A stretch of 64,000 bases of DNA from JBQTKD01 sp052386455. GTDB lineage: Bacteria; Actinomycetota; Actinomycetes; Sporichthyales; Sporichthyaceae. Below, piece by piece: positions 7,322 to 15,876 of this stretch. The stretch covers positions 13,822 through 77,821 of the forward strand of contig JBQTKD010000009.1 in NCBI GenBank assembly GCA_052386455.1, written 5' to 3'. Numbering within the stretch: position 1 is the stretch's first letter; every line of letters starts with the position of its first letter. Made by a program: the position numbers and the translations under genes. The notes under the pieces were generated by a model. That model saw only the letters and a list, made by a program, of their open reading frames with translations. It did no database searches and was not told where the DNA came from.

Positions 7322-9256
7322 GTGACCTCCGACTCGCTCCAGCCAGCCTCGCCGCCCGCGACCCCCGCGGCCGGCGCGACGACGGCTGCGCCGGCGGAGG
7401 AGAAGGTCGCGTGGTGGAACCGTCCGATCACCGTGGGCGGGAAGAAGGGGACCGACGGTCCGCCGCCAACAAGGCAGCCGAAGGCGCCAGCCGTCCAGGG
7501 CCCGCAGCACGGGCAGCCGGCGCACCAGTCCGCGCCCGGAGGGTCGGGCGAGGAGGGCACGCCCGAGGCGGCGCTGGCGTGGCTGCTCGCGCAGGGCAAG
7601 CTCAACCAGGCCAAGCTGCACGAGGCACGGCTGCAGCTCCCCCAGTCCGGGCGCACGCTCGGAGCGCTGCTGGTCGAACTCGGCGCGCTGGACGAGCGCG
7701 ACCTCGCGCAGGCGCTGGCGCACGCCTCCGGCTTCCCCTACACGGATCTGCGGGGGCGTGAGCCCAGCGCTGCGGCGCTGCAGGCGGTGCCGCAGGCGCT
7801 GGCCCAACAGATGGGCCTGGTGCCGTTGCGCATCCTCGACGACGGACGCCTCGAGATCGCCGCCGCGGACCCCGCCAACATTCGCGGTCTGACCAACGTC
7901 GCGCGCATCGCCCAGCGCGAACTCGCCGTACTCGTCGCGCCGGCGTCCTCGATCTCCCGCATCGCCGGGACGGCCTACCGCGGCCTGCTCGACGTCGGCG
8001 GGCTCGTGCAGAAGTTCGAGGCCGGGGACTCGGCACGGCGCGCAGCCCGCGCGGTCATCGAGGCCCGCCCCGACGACGACGCCCCCGTCGTCCAACTGGT
8101 CACCGAACTGCTCACCCGAGCGCTGCGCGAACGCGCCTCCGACATCCACGTGGAGCCGCAGGGCGACCGGGTCCGGATCCGCTTCCGCATCGACGGCGCC
8201 CTGCACGACGTGCTCGCGCTGCCCGCCGCGATCGGCCCGGCGGTCGTGAGCCGCATGAAGATCATGGCCTCGCTCAACATCGCGGACCGCCGCCGTCCGC
8301 AGGACGGTCAGATGGCACTGACCATCGACGAGCGCAAGATCGACGTGCGCATCAACACCTGCCCCACCGTGTGGGGCGAGAAGGCGACGCTGCGACTGCT
8401 GGACCGCACCCGCGTGATCTACCGGCTCGACGAACTCGGCATGCGCGAGGACACCTACAAGCACTTCGGGATCCTCACCCGCTCCCCCGTCGGCATGGTC
8501 GTCTGCGCCGGCCCCACCGGCTCGGGCAAGACCACGACGCTCTACGCGACGCTGGCCGAGGTCAACCAGACCGAGCGCAACGTCACCACGATCGAAGACC
8601 CCGTCGAGTACGTCTTCCCGTCACTGACGCAGATTCAGGTCAACGAGCAGTCCGGCCTGACCTTCGCAAACGGGCTTCGTTCCATCCTGCGCCAGGACCC
8701 CGACGTCATCCTCATCGGCGAGATCCGCGACGCGGAGTCCTCCCGCATCGCGATCGAGTCCGCGCTCACCGGCCACCTGGTGCTCACCTCGCTGCACGCC
8801 ATCGACGCGTGCTCGGCCCTGCAGCGCCTGGTGGACATGGGCATCGAGGCCTTCCTCGTGGCCTCCACCGTCACCGGCCTGGTCAGCCAGCGCCTGTTCC
8901 GGCGGCTGTGCGAACGCTGCCGGATCCCGGAGGCCCCGCGCCCGGACGAAGCCGCGTTCTACGCGCTGAACAAACACCCGGACTCCCCCGCCCTCGCCCA
9001 GGTGTGGCGGGCGTCGGGCTGCGAGAACTGCACCGGCACCGGGTACCGCGACCGCATCGGCGTGTTCGAGTTGGTCCGGATGACCGATCCGCTGCGCGCG
9101 GCCACGATCGCCGGCGCCTCGGTCGACGAACTGCGCCGCATCGCCGAGGCGGACGGCACGCGCAGCCTCGCGCAGGAGGCGCTGCACCTCGTCGGCCAGG
9201 GCATCACCAGCATCGAGGAGATCGCCCGCAGCCTCTTCGGCGGAGCGAGCTCGTGA
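7322..9256 (+). CDS. pilB: type IV pilus extension ATPase PilB/GspE
   Basis: A 644-residue secretion ATPase powering pilin polymerisation at the cytoplasmic face. A low-complexity Pro/Ala N-terminus (to ~75) precedes an N-terminal GspE/MshEN-like domain (~80-230). The core then has Walker A GPTGSGKTTT (~396-405), an Asp box, Walker B DVILIGEIRD (~461) and a His box (SALTGHLVLTSLHA). A tetracysteine zinc site of the PilB/GspE kind follows: CERC (~529) and CENC (~567), ending IGVFELVRM. It starts with GTG 7322, three bases after the previous stop. It pairs with PilC downstream and is opposed by the PilT encoded at 13362-14537. The gene end runs into a short GAGCGAGCGAAGCGAGC repeat. Confidence 0.95.
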   Translation: MTSDSLQPASPPATPAAGATTAAPAEEKVAWWNRPITVGGKKGTDGPPPTRQPKAPAVQGPQHGQPAHQSAPGGSGEEGTPEAALAWLLAQGKLNQAKLHEARLQLPQSGRTLGALLVELGALDERDLAQALAHASGFPYTDLRGREPSAAALQAVPQALAQQMGLVPLRILDDGRLEIAAADPANIRGLTNVARIAQRELAVLVAPASSISRIAGTAYRGLLDVGGLVQKFEAGDSARRAARAVIEARPDDDAPVVQLVTELLTRALRERASDIHVEPQGDRVRIRFRIDGALHDVLALPAAIGPAVVSRMKIMASLNIADRRRPQDGQMALTIDERKIDVRINTCPTVWGEKATLRLLDRTRVIYRLDELGMREDTYKHFGILTRSPVGMVVCAGPTGSGKTTTLYATLAEVNQTERNVTTIEDPVEYVFPSLTQIQVNEQSGLTFANGLRSILRQDPDVILIGEIRDAESSRIAIESALTGHLVLTSLHAIDACSALQRLVDMGIEAFLVASTVTGLVSQRLFRRLCERCRIPEAPRPDEAAFYALNKHPDSPALAQVWRASGCENCTGTGYRDRIGVFELVRMTDPLRAATIAGASVDELRRIAEADGTRSLAQEALHLVGQGITSIEEIARSLFGGASS

Positions 9257-9275
9257 GCGAGCGAAGCGAGCGAAC
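9246..9275. repeat. short GAGCGA/GAAGCGA iterated sequence
   Basis: A run of GAGCGAGC and GAAGCGAGC units spans the last codons of pilB and the gap before pilC. Such low-complexity runs are common between actinobacterial genes and their function is unknown. Confidence 0.45.
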
Positions 9276-9323
9276 CGATGTGAGAGCAGTGGCGCCGCTC
9301 ATTCGGCCGACGGAGGAGGTCGA

Positions 9324-10574
9324 ATGAGTGGCCAAGGGTTCGGTCCGCCGACGACGCTGGGTCCCCCGCCGCGCCCACCCAAGCCGCCCAAGCCGCCGAA
9401 GGCCGCAAAGCCTCCGCGGGCACCCAAGGCGCCGCGCGCGCCGAAGGCCGCGAAGCCGCAGACCTCCTCGGCCAAGTCCGGCGCCTCGATCCTGTCCGCG
9501 CTCTCGAGCCTGAACGTCAGCATCGGCGCCTCGAAGATCAAGCCGACGAAGCTGATGCACTTCTGCCGCTTCATGTCCGTGTTCCTCATCGCCGGCATCC
9601 CGATCCTGGAGGCGTTGGAAACCGTCCGCGCGGACACCAAGGACAAGCGGCTGAAGAAGCTGATCGGGCAGATCTCCGTAGACCTGCGCGCCGGCGAAAC
9701 CTTCTCCTCCGCCGTAGCCGGACACGCCAAGTCCCTGCCCGGCACGTTCGTGCACATGGTGCGCGCGGCCGAGGAAACCGGTCAGCTCGCAGAGGTCCTC
9801 GGGCAACTCGCCGAGTACATCGACCGCGACGTCGAGGCCAAGCGCAAGATCAAGTCCGCGGTCATGTACCCGACGATCGTCATCGTCATGTCCATGGCCT
9901 CGGTGGGCGTCCTCATCGGCTTCGTCCTGCCGCGATTCATCGGCTTCTTCGCCGAGTTCGACGCCGAACTGCCACTGCCCACGCGCATCCTCATCGGGGT
10001 CAGCAACTTCGCGATCGCCTACGGCCCCACGATTCTGCTCGGCTCCACCGTGACCGGCGTACTGCTGTTCCTTGCGAACCTGACCGAGAAGGGCAAGCTC
10101 GTCCGGGACGCGATCATGCTGAAGACGCCGTTGATCTCCGGCGTCGTGGAGTACGCGATCGTCGAGCGGTTCTGTCGCGTCATGGCCGGCATGGTGCAGG
10201 CCGGCGTTCCCCTGCCCATCGCGGTCGAGTTGGCCGCCAAGGGCGCCGGCAACCGACGCTTCGCGCAGAAGGTGTCCGCCGCGCGCCGTCAGATGCTCTC
10301 CGGCGGCGGGCTGACCGGGCCGCTGCAGTCCACCAAGATGTTCCCGGAGTCTGCGGTGCAGATGCTCCGGGTGGGGGAAGAGACCGGAACGCTGGAACAG
10401 CAGCTTTCCGAGGTGTCGCAGTTCTACGGCAAGGAACTCGCCTACACGCTGAAGAAGCGCACGGACATGCTCGAACCCCTCGCCGTCGTGATCGTCGGCG
10501 TGCTCGTCGGATTCGTCGCGGTCGCGATCGTCTCCGCCGTGTACGGCGTCTACAACGGCACCCGATTCGAATAG
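9324..10574 (+). CDS. pilC: type IV pilus inner-membrane platform protein PilC/GspF
   Basis: A 416-residue protein with two T2SSF domains, each a helical bundle plus transmembrane segments (KLMHFCRFMSVFLIAGIPI at ~75, and VERFCRVMAGMVQAGVPL at ~283). Between them and at the C-terminus are the long hydrophobic stretches typical of PilC (VIVMSMASVGVLIGFVLP; VVIVGVLVGFVAVAIV). The first ~55 residues are a Pro/Lys/Ala-rich extension (repeated PPKP/APKAPR) not found in most PilC proteins. PilC couples ATPase motion to pilin insertion. A GGAGG box lies 5 nt before ATG 9324. It follows pilB with a 67-nt gap. Confidence 0.94.
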   Translation: MSGQGFGPPTTLGPPPRPPKPPKPPKAAKPPRAPKAPRAPKAAKPQTSSAKSGASILSALSSLNVSIGASKIKPTKLMHFCRFMSVFLIAGIPILEALETVRADTKDKRLKKLIGQISVDLRAGETFSSAVAGHAKSLPGTFVHMVRAAEETGQLAEVLGQLAEYIDRDVEAKRKIKSAVMYPTIVIVMSMASVGVLIGFVLPRFIGFFAEFDAELPLPTRILIGVSNFAIAYGPTILLGSTVTGVLLFLANLTEKGKLVRDAIMLKTPLISGVVEYAIVERFCRVMAGMVQAGVPLPIAVELAAKGAGNRRFAQKVSAARRQMLSGGGLTGPLQSTKMFPESAVQMLRVGEETGTLEQQLSEVSQFYGKELAYTLKKRTDMLEPLAVVIVGVLVGFVAVAIVSAVYGVYNGTRFE

Positions 10575-10585
10575 CCAGGTACTCC

Positions 10586-11416
10586 ATGACCCACCGCACC
10601 CCCGCCCTCGCGGGAGCCGCCGTCGCGATCGTCGCCGCGGTCGCGTTCGCGGGCACCCTGCTGCCGAACGTCGTCGAGCCCAGCCACGCGGCGCTGGTGC
10701 CGACGGAGACCAGCCCCTCGCCGATGCCGACGACCACGAACAACTACTTCGGCCCGGGTACCAACCCGTTCGGGAACGCAAACCCCTACGGGTACGGCAC
10801 TCCCTTCGGCTACCGCGGCTACAACCAGCCCTACGGGTACGCGCAGCCCTACGGGTACCAGCAGCCCTACGGGTACCAACGGCCGTACGGCTACCCCCAG
10901 CCCTACCAGCAGCCGTACGCCAACCAGCAGCCCTACGCGCAGCCGAACACCGGGGTGCAGCCCTACGCGCAGCCGAACACCGGGGTGGCGCCCCGGGCCC
11001 AGGTGCCCGGTCAGGTTCTCCCCGGCCAACAGCCCTCCTACGTCGCGCCGCAGACGCAGGTACAGCCACAAACGCAGGTACAGCCACAAACGCAGACGGT
11101 CGTGGCACCCAGCGGTCCGAAGACCTACGCCTGCTCGAGCTACGCCGGCGACCCGAGCGCGCCGATCGTCTACTACTGCAGCGCCGAACAGCCGATGCAG
11201 GCGAGGACCCAGCCCGGCACCGCCCCCTACGCCACCGCGCCCTACGGCACCGCCCCCTACGGGACCGCGCCCGGAGCCGGGGCGGCTCAGGGACAGATGG
11301 CGCCTCCTGCGACGACCTACGGCACGCCGGCGCCGGGAGCGGGCACGTCGCAGGGTGTTCCCGGCGTCGCCCCGGGCCAACCCGCCGCGGACCCGTTCGA
11401 GGGTTTGCCGCCGTGA
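10586..11416 (+). CDS. secreted Tyr/Pro/Gln-rich repeat protein, paralogue 1
   Basis: This 276-residue protein has a signal peptide-like hydrophobic start (residues ~6-30, ending EPSHAALVP). A long repeat region follows, built on QPYGY/PYGYxQ units (~45-115), then two exact copies of QPYAQPNTGV, and then PQTQVQ repeats. Near residue 181 is a compact module Y-x-C-x2-Y with a second Cys 14 residues on (C-x14-C, ending YYC). The tail is a PYGTAPYGTA repeat. It has no enzyme motif. The gene follows pilC by 11 nt and belongs to the pilus run. A secreted, possibly fibre-associated or wall-associated protein is inferred. Two relatives follow directly. Confidence 0.75.
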   Translation: MTHRTPALAGAAVAIVAAVAFAGTLLPNVVEPSHAALVPTETSPSPMPTTTNNYFGPGTNPFGNANPYGYGTPFGYRGYNQPYGYAQPYGYQQPYGYQRPYGYPQPYQQPYANQQPYAQPNTGVQPYAQPNTGVAPRAQVPGQVLPGQQPSYVAPQTQVQPQTQVQPQTQTVVAPSGPKTYACSSYAGDPSAPIVYYCSAEQPMQARTQPGTAPYATAPYGTAPYGTAPGAGAAQGQMAPPATTYGTPAPGAGTSQGVPGVAPGQPAADPFEGLPP

Positions 11417-11462
11417 TCGAACCCGTTCCAGAACTGACGTTCCGCCAACGATCGGTGACCCC

Positions 11463-12260
11463 ATGACCCCCCACACCCGCACTCCCGCCTTCGCGGCGGC
11501 CGCGGTCGCGCTCGTCGGCGCGATCGCGTTCGGCGGCCAACTGCTGCCGAACATGGCCGAGCCCAGCGCCGCCGCGCTGGTACCCGCCGTCGACCCGACG
11601 CCGGGCACGACGACGAACAACTACTACGGCCCCGGCACGAACCCGTTCGGTCCGGGCTACGGGTACAACAACCCGTTCGGCTTCGGCTACGCGAACCCCT
11701 ACGGCTTTGGCAACCCGTACGGCTCGGGCTTCCGCAACGGCAGCCCGTACGGGTACGGAAATCCCTACGGGTACGGCAACTTCGGCTACGGCCAGCAGTT
11801 CGGGTACCGGCCGTACGGGTACGGCCAACCGTTCGGCTACCCGCAGCCCTACGCCGCCGTCCCGCCTTCCGGCACCCGCGCCTACGCGGCACCCGTGCTG
11901 CCGCAGTCGCCGATGATGGGGGGGCCGTCGACGATGGCGGTGGTGCCACAGTCGGCGCCCGGCGAGAGCCGCCTGCGCCTGTACGGCTGCACCCCGTACA
12001 CGACCGAGGTCGGCGTTCCGCCCACGCTGTACTGCAGCGCGGACCAGGCCGAGGCGGCGCTGACCGCCGGACCCACCGGGTCGACCGCCCCCGGCACCGG
12101 CACCACGCCGGGCTACGTGCCCTACGCCAACCCCACCACGGCGCCGCAAACCTTCGGCACCCCGGCACCCGGCGCCACGCAGCCCCTCCGGCCGGGCGTG
12201 CAGCCGGGCACCGGCGCCGCACCGGCCGCGACCACCGCGCCCGCCCCACGCTTCCAGTGA
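11463..12260 (+). CDS. secreted Tyr/Gly/Phe-rich repeat protein, paralogue 2
   Basis: The 265-residue product is a close relative of the gene before it. Both begin with a matching signal region (RTPAFAAAAVALVGAIAFGG, then LLPN and EPS) and share TTTNNYYGPGTNPFG. The repeat region here uses NPYGY, NPFGFGY and GYGQPFGY units (~60-130). The same C-x14-C module is present near residue 175 (YGCTPY ... LYC). The end is Pro/Thr-rich without a membrane helix. I start it at ATG 11463, where a CCGATCGGTGACC leader precedes it and the signal peptide is of normal length. The likely origin is tandem duplication followed by divergence of the repeats. Confidence 0.75.
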   Translation: MTPHTRTPAFAAAAVALVGAIAFGGQLLPNMAEPSAAALVPAVDPTPGTTTNNYYGPGTNPFGPGYGYNNPFGFGYANPYGFGNPYGSGFRNGSPYGYGNPYGYGNFGYGQQFGYRPYGYGQPFGYPQPYAAVPPSGTRAYAAPVLPQSPMMGGPSTMAVVPQSAPGESRLRLYGCTPYTTEVGVPPTLYCSADQAEAALTAGPTGSTAPGTGTTPGYVPYANPTTAPQTFGTPAPGATQPLRPGVQPGTGAAPAATTAPAPRFQ

Positions 12261-12287
12261 GCTCGGCCCCGACGATCAGGTGACCCC

Positions 12288-13199
12288 ATGAACCCGCACA
12301 CCCGCCGCCGCCTCGCCACCGCCGGTTCCGGCACGGCACTGCTCGCCGCGCTCGCCAGCGGCGTCCTCGCCTTCCAGGCGCCGGCCGCCGTCGGCGCAAC
12401 GGAATCGCCCAGCCCCGCGCAGTCCCCCGCCGCGGTGCCCAGCGCCACGCCGCCGGGTACCGCCAGTGCGTCGCCGAGCGCGAGCGCAAGCCCGTCGGCG
12501 GCCGGCACCGCAACGCCGAGCCCCGCCCCGACCGGTCGGCCGATACCGGCGCCCTACCCGGTCCCGTATCCGATGCCCTACCCGGTACCGGGCTACGGCC
12601 AGTTCGACGGCAACCTCGGCGAGGGCGACGGGCAGCTCTACCTCAACCCGCCGGCCCTGCCGCAGTGGGCGCTCGCCCCGGCCCCCCCGAGCTACCGCAT
12701 GTACGGCTGTGAGATGTACCCGAACGTTCCCGGCACCCCGGTGACGTACTACTGCCGCCCGGAGATCGTGCCGCCCGCCGGGATGCAGCCCCAGCTACAG
12801 CCCTACGGGGCAGTGCCCCCGCAGCCCTACGGGGCAGTCCCGCCGCAGCCCGGCGTGCCGTTCCCGCCGCAGAGCCAGGGTGTGCGACCCATGACGCCGG
12901 GTCAGTTCCCATCCCAGGGAGGGCTTCCGCCGCAGGGCCAGTTCCCGGCTCCGCCGCCGTTCGCACCCCAGGGGCCCGCCGCCACGCAGGCGCCGGCCGT
13001 TCCCTCGGCACCCGGCGGCGCGCCGCTCGGCGGGCTGCCGATGTCCGGACCCGGCACGGACCCCGCCAACCCAACGCTGCGCGCCTCCGTGGCCGGAGGC
13101 CCGCAGACTCACCTCCTCGCCGTTGCCGGCGGCCTGGCGCTGGTCTCCGCCGCCCTGTTCCGCCTGCGTCTGGCGAAGACTGCGGGGCTGTCGAGGTAA
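12288..13199 (+). CDS. secreted Pro-rich protein with C-terminal membrane helix, paralogue 3
   Basis: The 303-residue product is the most divergent of three tandem relatives. The signal peptide (~10-36) is followed by a Ser/Pro/Ala linker and a PYPVPYPMPYPVP stretch. The shared C-x14-C module lies near residue 140 (YGCEMY ... YYC). QPYGAVPPQ repeats and a Pro/Gln-rich arm follow. Unlike the other two it ends in a hydrophobic helix (LLAVAGGLALVSAALF) and a short Arg/Lys tail, so it is probably anchored in the membrane, with the module outside. It closes the plus-strand pilus run. Function is unknown. Confidence 0.72.
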   Translation: MNPHTRRRLATAGSGTALLAALASGVLAFQAPAAVGATESPSPAQSPAAVPSATPPGTASASPSASASPSAAGTATPSPAPTGRPIPAPYPVPYPMPYPVPGYGQFDGNLGEGDGQLYLNPPALPQWALAPAPPSYRMYGCEMYPNVPGTPVTYYCRPEIVPPAGMQPQLQPYGAVPPQPYGAVPPQPGVPFPPQSQGVRPMTPGQFPSQGGLPPQGQFPAPPPFAPQGPAATQAPAVPSAPGGAPLGGLPMSGPGTDPANPTLRASVAGGPQTHLLAVAGGLALVSAALFRLRLAKTAGLSR

Positions 13200-13231
13200 G
13201 CGACGAGCGAGATCGAACGGCCAGAATTCGC

Positions 13232-13245
13232 TGGCACCGGTGCCA
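13232..13245. other. 14-bp perfect palindrome between converging pilus operons
   Basis: TGGCACCGGTGCCA is a perfect palindrome in the 160-bp gap between the last plus-strand gene (stop 13199) and the pilT stop (13362). It lacks a loop and T-run, so it could be a protein-binding site or a weak terminator element. Confidence 0.35.
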
Positions 13246-13361
13246 ACGATGGGGAAGACTCGCCGTGTTCCTGCAAGTGTGATGGCCTCGAGCAGGACCG
13301 GCACTCCAGGCCGATCATACGGGCCGGCGTCCCTGACGACGGTCCGCGAAAGACGAGTCAG

Positions 13362-14537
13362 CTAACGCATCCGGCGGCGCTCCCGAAAGCCCGGATCGCC
13401 CACGGGTTCGGCTTCTGACGGGTCGTAGGGCTTTTCGATCTCGGCCGGGTAGAGGCTGTGCGCGCACGCCTCGTCGTAGTCGACGAGCCCCTGCGCGATC
13501 AGACCGTTCAGCGAGGTCTCCAGCGTCTGCATGCCTTCGCGCGAGCCGGTGAGAATGATGTTGCGGATCTGGCGGGTCTTGCCCTCGCGCACCAGGTTTC
13601 GCACCGCCTGGGTGGCCTGCAGGATGTCGTGCGCGGCGACCCGGCCACCGCCCAGACGCGGGATCAGCAGCTGGTGCAGCACCCCGCACAGGGTGTGCGC
13701 GAGCTGCAGGCGGATCTGCGGCTGCCGGTCCGCGGGGAACACGTCGACGATGCGGTCGAAGGTCTGCGACGTGTCGTTGGTGTGCAGGGTCGCGAAGACG
13801 AGGTGGCCGGTTTCGGCGATGGTCAGGGCCGCCTGGATCGACTCCGGGTCGCGCATTTCGCCGATGAGGACGACGTCGGGGTCTTCACGCAGAACGGCCC
13901 GCAGTCCGTCGGAGAAGGACCGGGTGTCCGTGCCCACCTCGCGCTGGTTGATCGCCCCGCGCTTGTGCTTGTGCACGTATTCGATGGGGTCTTCGATCGT
14001 CACAATGTGCCGCGGCTGGTTCGCGTTGATCTCGTTGAGCATCGCGGCCAGCGTGGTCGACTTTCCGGAGCCGGTGGGGCCGGTGACCAGCACCAGCCCA
14101 CGGGGCAGGGTGGTCCACTCGCGCACCGAGTACGGCAGCCGCAGATCGTCCATCGTCGGCACCTGCAGCGGCAACATACGCAGCGCGAGGGCGGCGGTGC
14201 CCTTCTGCAGGAACGCGTTGCCACGCAGCCGGGCCTGGCCGCGCCAGGTGATGGCGAAGTCCGCCTGCCCGACGCTGTAGAGCACGTTCGTCATCCTCGG
14301 CCCGAGCAGCGTGGTGACGAGGTTGTGCGACTCCTCGGCGCTGAGCGGCTCCGACGGAGACGGCTGCAGCTTGCCGTCCAGGCGCAGCAGCGGCGGGGCG
14401 CCCACGGTCAGCAACAGGTCCGAACCGCGGCGTTCCCAGAGGGTGTTCAGACAGTCGTCGACGAACGGCGGAATGTCCTGCGCGCTGAGTTCGGCGGTAC
14501 CGAGAGTCTTCAGGTCCTCGTTCGGCGCTTCGATCAT
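13362..14537 (-). CDS. pilT: pilus retraction ATPase PilT
   Basis: A 391-residue hexameric ATPase for pilus retraction. Visible motifs are Walker A TGPTGSGKST (~149), Walker B VVLIGEMRD (~219), the His box (ETGHLVFATLHTND), and the PilT-specific AVRNLVREGKTRQI near residue 311, the retraction-signature loop. I start it at ATG 14537 because it overlaps the preceding stop as ATGA, like every junction in this operon. ATG 14549 would add four residues. It is the last of eleven coupled genes that begin at 25225, so retraction is co-expressed with the secretion-like module rather than with PilB/PilC. Confidence 0.95.
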   Translation of the reverse strand: MIEAPNEDLKTLGTAELSAQDIPPFVDDCLNTLWERRGSDLLLTVGAPPLLRLDGKLQPSPSEPLSAEESHNLVTTLLGPRMTNVLYSVGQADFAITWRGQARLRGNAFLQKGTAALALRMLPLQVPTMDDLRLPYSVREWTTLPRGLVLVTGPTGSGKSTTLAAMLNEINANQPRHIVTIEDPIEYVHKHKRGAINQREVGTDTRSFSDGLRAVLREDPDVVLIGEMRDPESIQAALTIAETGHLVFATLHTNDTSQTFDRIVDVFPADRQPQIRLQLAHTLCGVLHQLLIPRLGGGRVAAHDILQATQAVRNLVREGKTRQIRNIILTGSREGMQTLETSLNGLIAQGLVDYDEACAHSLYPAEIEKPYDPSEAEPVGDPGFRERRRMR

Positions 14538-15031
14538 GGAAGGGGGCATCCCGTCGGTACGTCGGTCACGCTTCGGCGCAGCAACTGCAGGCTCAGCGTG
14601 TCCGCGCCCACATCTGCCGCCCGCAGGGTCAGGGTCAACTGGGACGTGGGCGCGACGGTCCCGCCGGGACATTCCATCATTCGCGTGGCGGTGAGCAGCA
14701 CCTGGTCGCCCGAGGCCGTGCAGGCGAGTTCGACCTTGATGGCGGGCACGCCCGCCGCGGCGTCGGCGAGACCGTCGACGTCGTCGACCGGCTGCTTCCA
14801 GTTCTCGGCCGGGCAGCGGTTCCCGGCCCCGCGCACCGAGTCCAGGCCCGCTGCGGCGGCGATGTCGAGCGCGTTCGCGTAGCGCTGCTCCAGGGAGAGG
14901 ACCTCGTCCGACTTCGAGGTCGCGAAACCGATCTTCGCGACGCCGAGGGACGCCACCGACAGGACCATCACGATCGTCAGCACGAACAGGAGCGACGCTC
15001 CGCGATCGGAGGTGTCCCACCGGCGCGTCAC
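14534..15031 (-). CDS. PilX-like pilus-associated membrane protein
   Basis: A 165-residue protein starting at GTG 15031 (GTGA overlap with the gene before it). It has DRGASLLFVLTIVMVLSVASLG near the N-terminus, a single transmembrane helix in the position of a pilin helix but lacking the Glu at +5. This is the pattern of PilX-N/GspK-like minor components. The remainder has a helical stretch and three Cys residues (NRCPAENW, LACTAS, MECPGG) plus a late Cys, suggesting disulphides outside the cell. It is probably part of the minor-pilin complex with the next two upstream genes. Confidence 0.65.
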   Translation of the reverse strand: MTRRWDTSDRGASLLFVLTIVMVLSVASLGVAKIGFATSKSDEVLSLEQRYANALDIAAAAGLDSVRGAGNRCPAENWKQPVDDVDGLADAAAGVPAIKVELACTASGDQVLLTATRMMECPGGTVAPTSQLTLTLRAADVGADTLSLQLLRRSVTDVPTGCPLP

Positions 15032-15876
15032 GTCAGCCGCCGGGTGACGGTGAGCCGAAGTTCGCCTGCACCGAGTTCGCCGCAGGCGATGCCCTTGAGC
15101 GGGACGCAGACGTCGAAGACGCTCGGCGAGTAGACGACCACGGTGTCGACGGGCCAGGCGGAGGCGGCGCGATTGGGCCGGGCGAGCTCCAGTTGGTCGC
15201 CGCCCCACCCACCGATGAACACCGCCGTTTCCTCGCCGATGCGCACGCGCTCGGCGGTCGGGTCGGAGTAGTCGGGAATGGAGGCGGGACCGGTCGTCGG
15301 AGTGCCGGGGAACGCCGCGATCGCATCCACGTCCGACGGCAGTTCTTGCGTGAGCCTCCCACCGCCACCACACCCGTTGCCGGGCTCGCGGAAGTTGCAG
15401 CGCACCACGACCTGCGCGCCCGTGCCCGTCCAGCGGGCCATCTCCTCCCCTGCCGGGGCGACGGCGCCGAAGGTCTGGCCGTCGCGGAGGCACTGGGTAC
15501 GGCGCAGCGAGGTGTAGGCGGTACCGGACCGGGAGGTCGTCTCCGCGGTGTAGTACACGATCACGTCGCCGGGTTCGGTGTTCTGGACCGGGTCGAGGAG
15601 GCTGGCCTGCGTCCACAGCACCGCAACGCCGGGCGCGGCCGGCGTGCACGGGAAGCCGGTGGTGCCGGTGGCCGCGGAATCGCGCAGGTCGGCCTGCAGC
15701 CGCGACTGCAGCGCGATCCGCTGCGCGGAGTCGATCAGCTTGGACCCGGACTCGGCCTGCTTGCCGAAGCTCACGGCGCCGACGCCCATGAACAGCACGC
15801 TGACGGTGCCGAGAATCGCGAGCACGACGAGGATCTCGATCAGCGACAGCCCGGCGTCGCGGGCGCGGGCCTTCAC
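15028..15876 (-). CDS. minor pilin-like protein (class III signal peptide)
   Basis: This is a 282-residue protein from GTG 15876. The leader RDAG precedes LSLIEILVVLAILGTVSVL, a clear prepilin cleavage site with Glu at +5. The body is larger than a major pilin and holds six Cys residues, a Gly-rich loop (NGCGGGG) and a beta-rich end (RVRIGEETAVFIGGWGG). The pattern fits PilW/PilV- or GspJ-like minor pilins that prime or cap the fibre. It overlaps both neighbours by 4 nt. Confidence 0.8.
   Translation of the reverse strand: MKARARDAGLSLIEILVVLAILGTVSVLFMGVGAVSFGKQAESGSKLIDSAQRIALQSRLQADLRDSAATGTTGFPCTPAAPGVAVLWTQASLLDPVQNTEPGDVIVYYTAETTSRSGTAYTSLRRTQCLRDGQTFGAVAPAGEEMARWTGTGAQVVVRCNFREPGNGCGGGGRLTQELPSDVDAIAAFPGTPTTGPASIPDYSDPTAERVRIGEETAVFIGGWGGDQLELARPNRAASAWPVDTVVVYSPSVFDVCVPLKGIACGELGAGELRLTVTRRLT

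Noticed and set aside
9246..9275. GAGCGAGCGAAGCGAGC run as a regulatory element for pilC
   Set aside because: Similar low-complexity runs are frequent in GC-rich actinobacterial gaps; no symmetry or position supports regulation.
10831..11110. Repeat array that might be CRISPR
   Set aside because: The repeats (CAGCCCTACGGGTAC and longer copies) keep the reading frame and encode PYGY units; there are no unique spacers of constant length and no cas genes.
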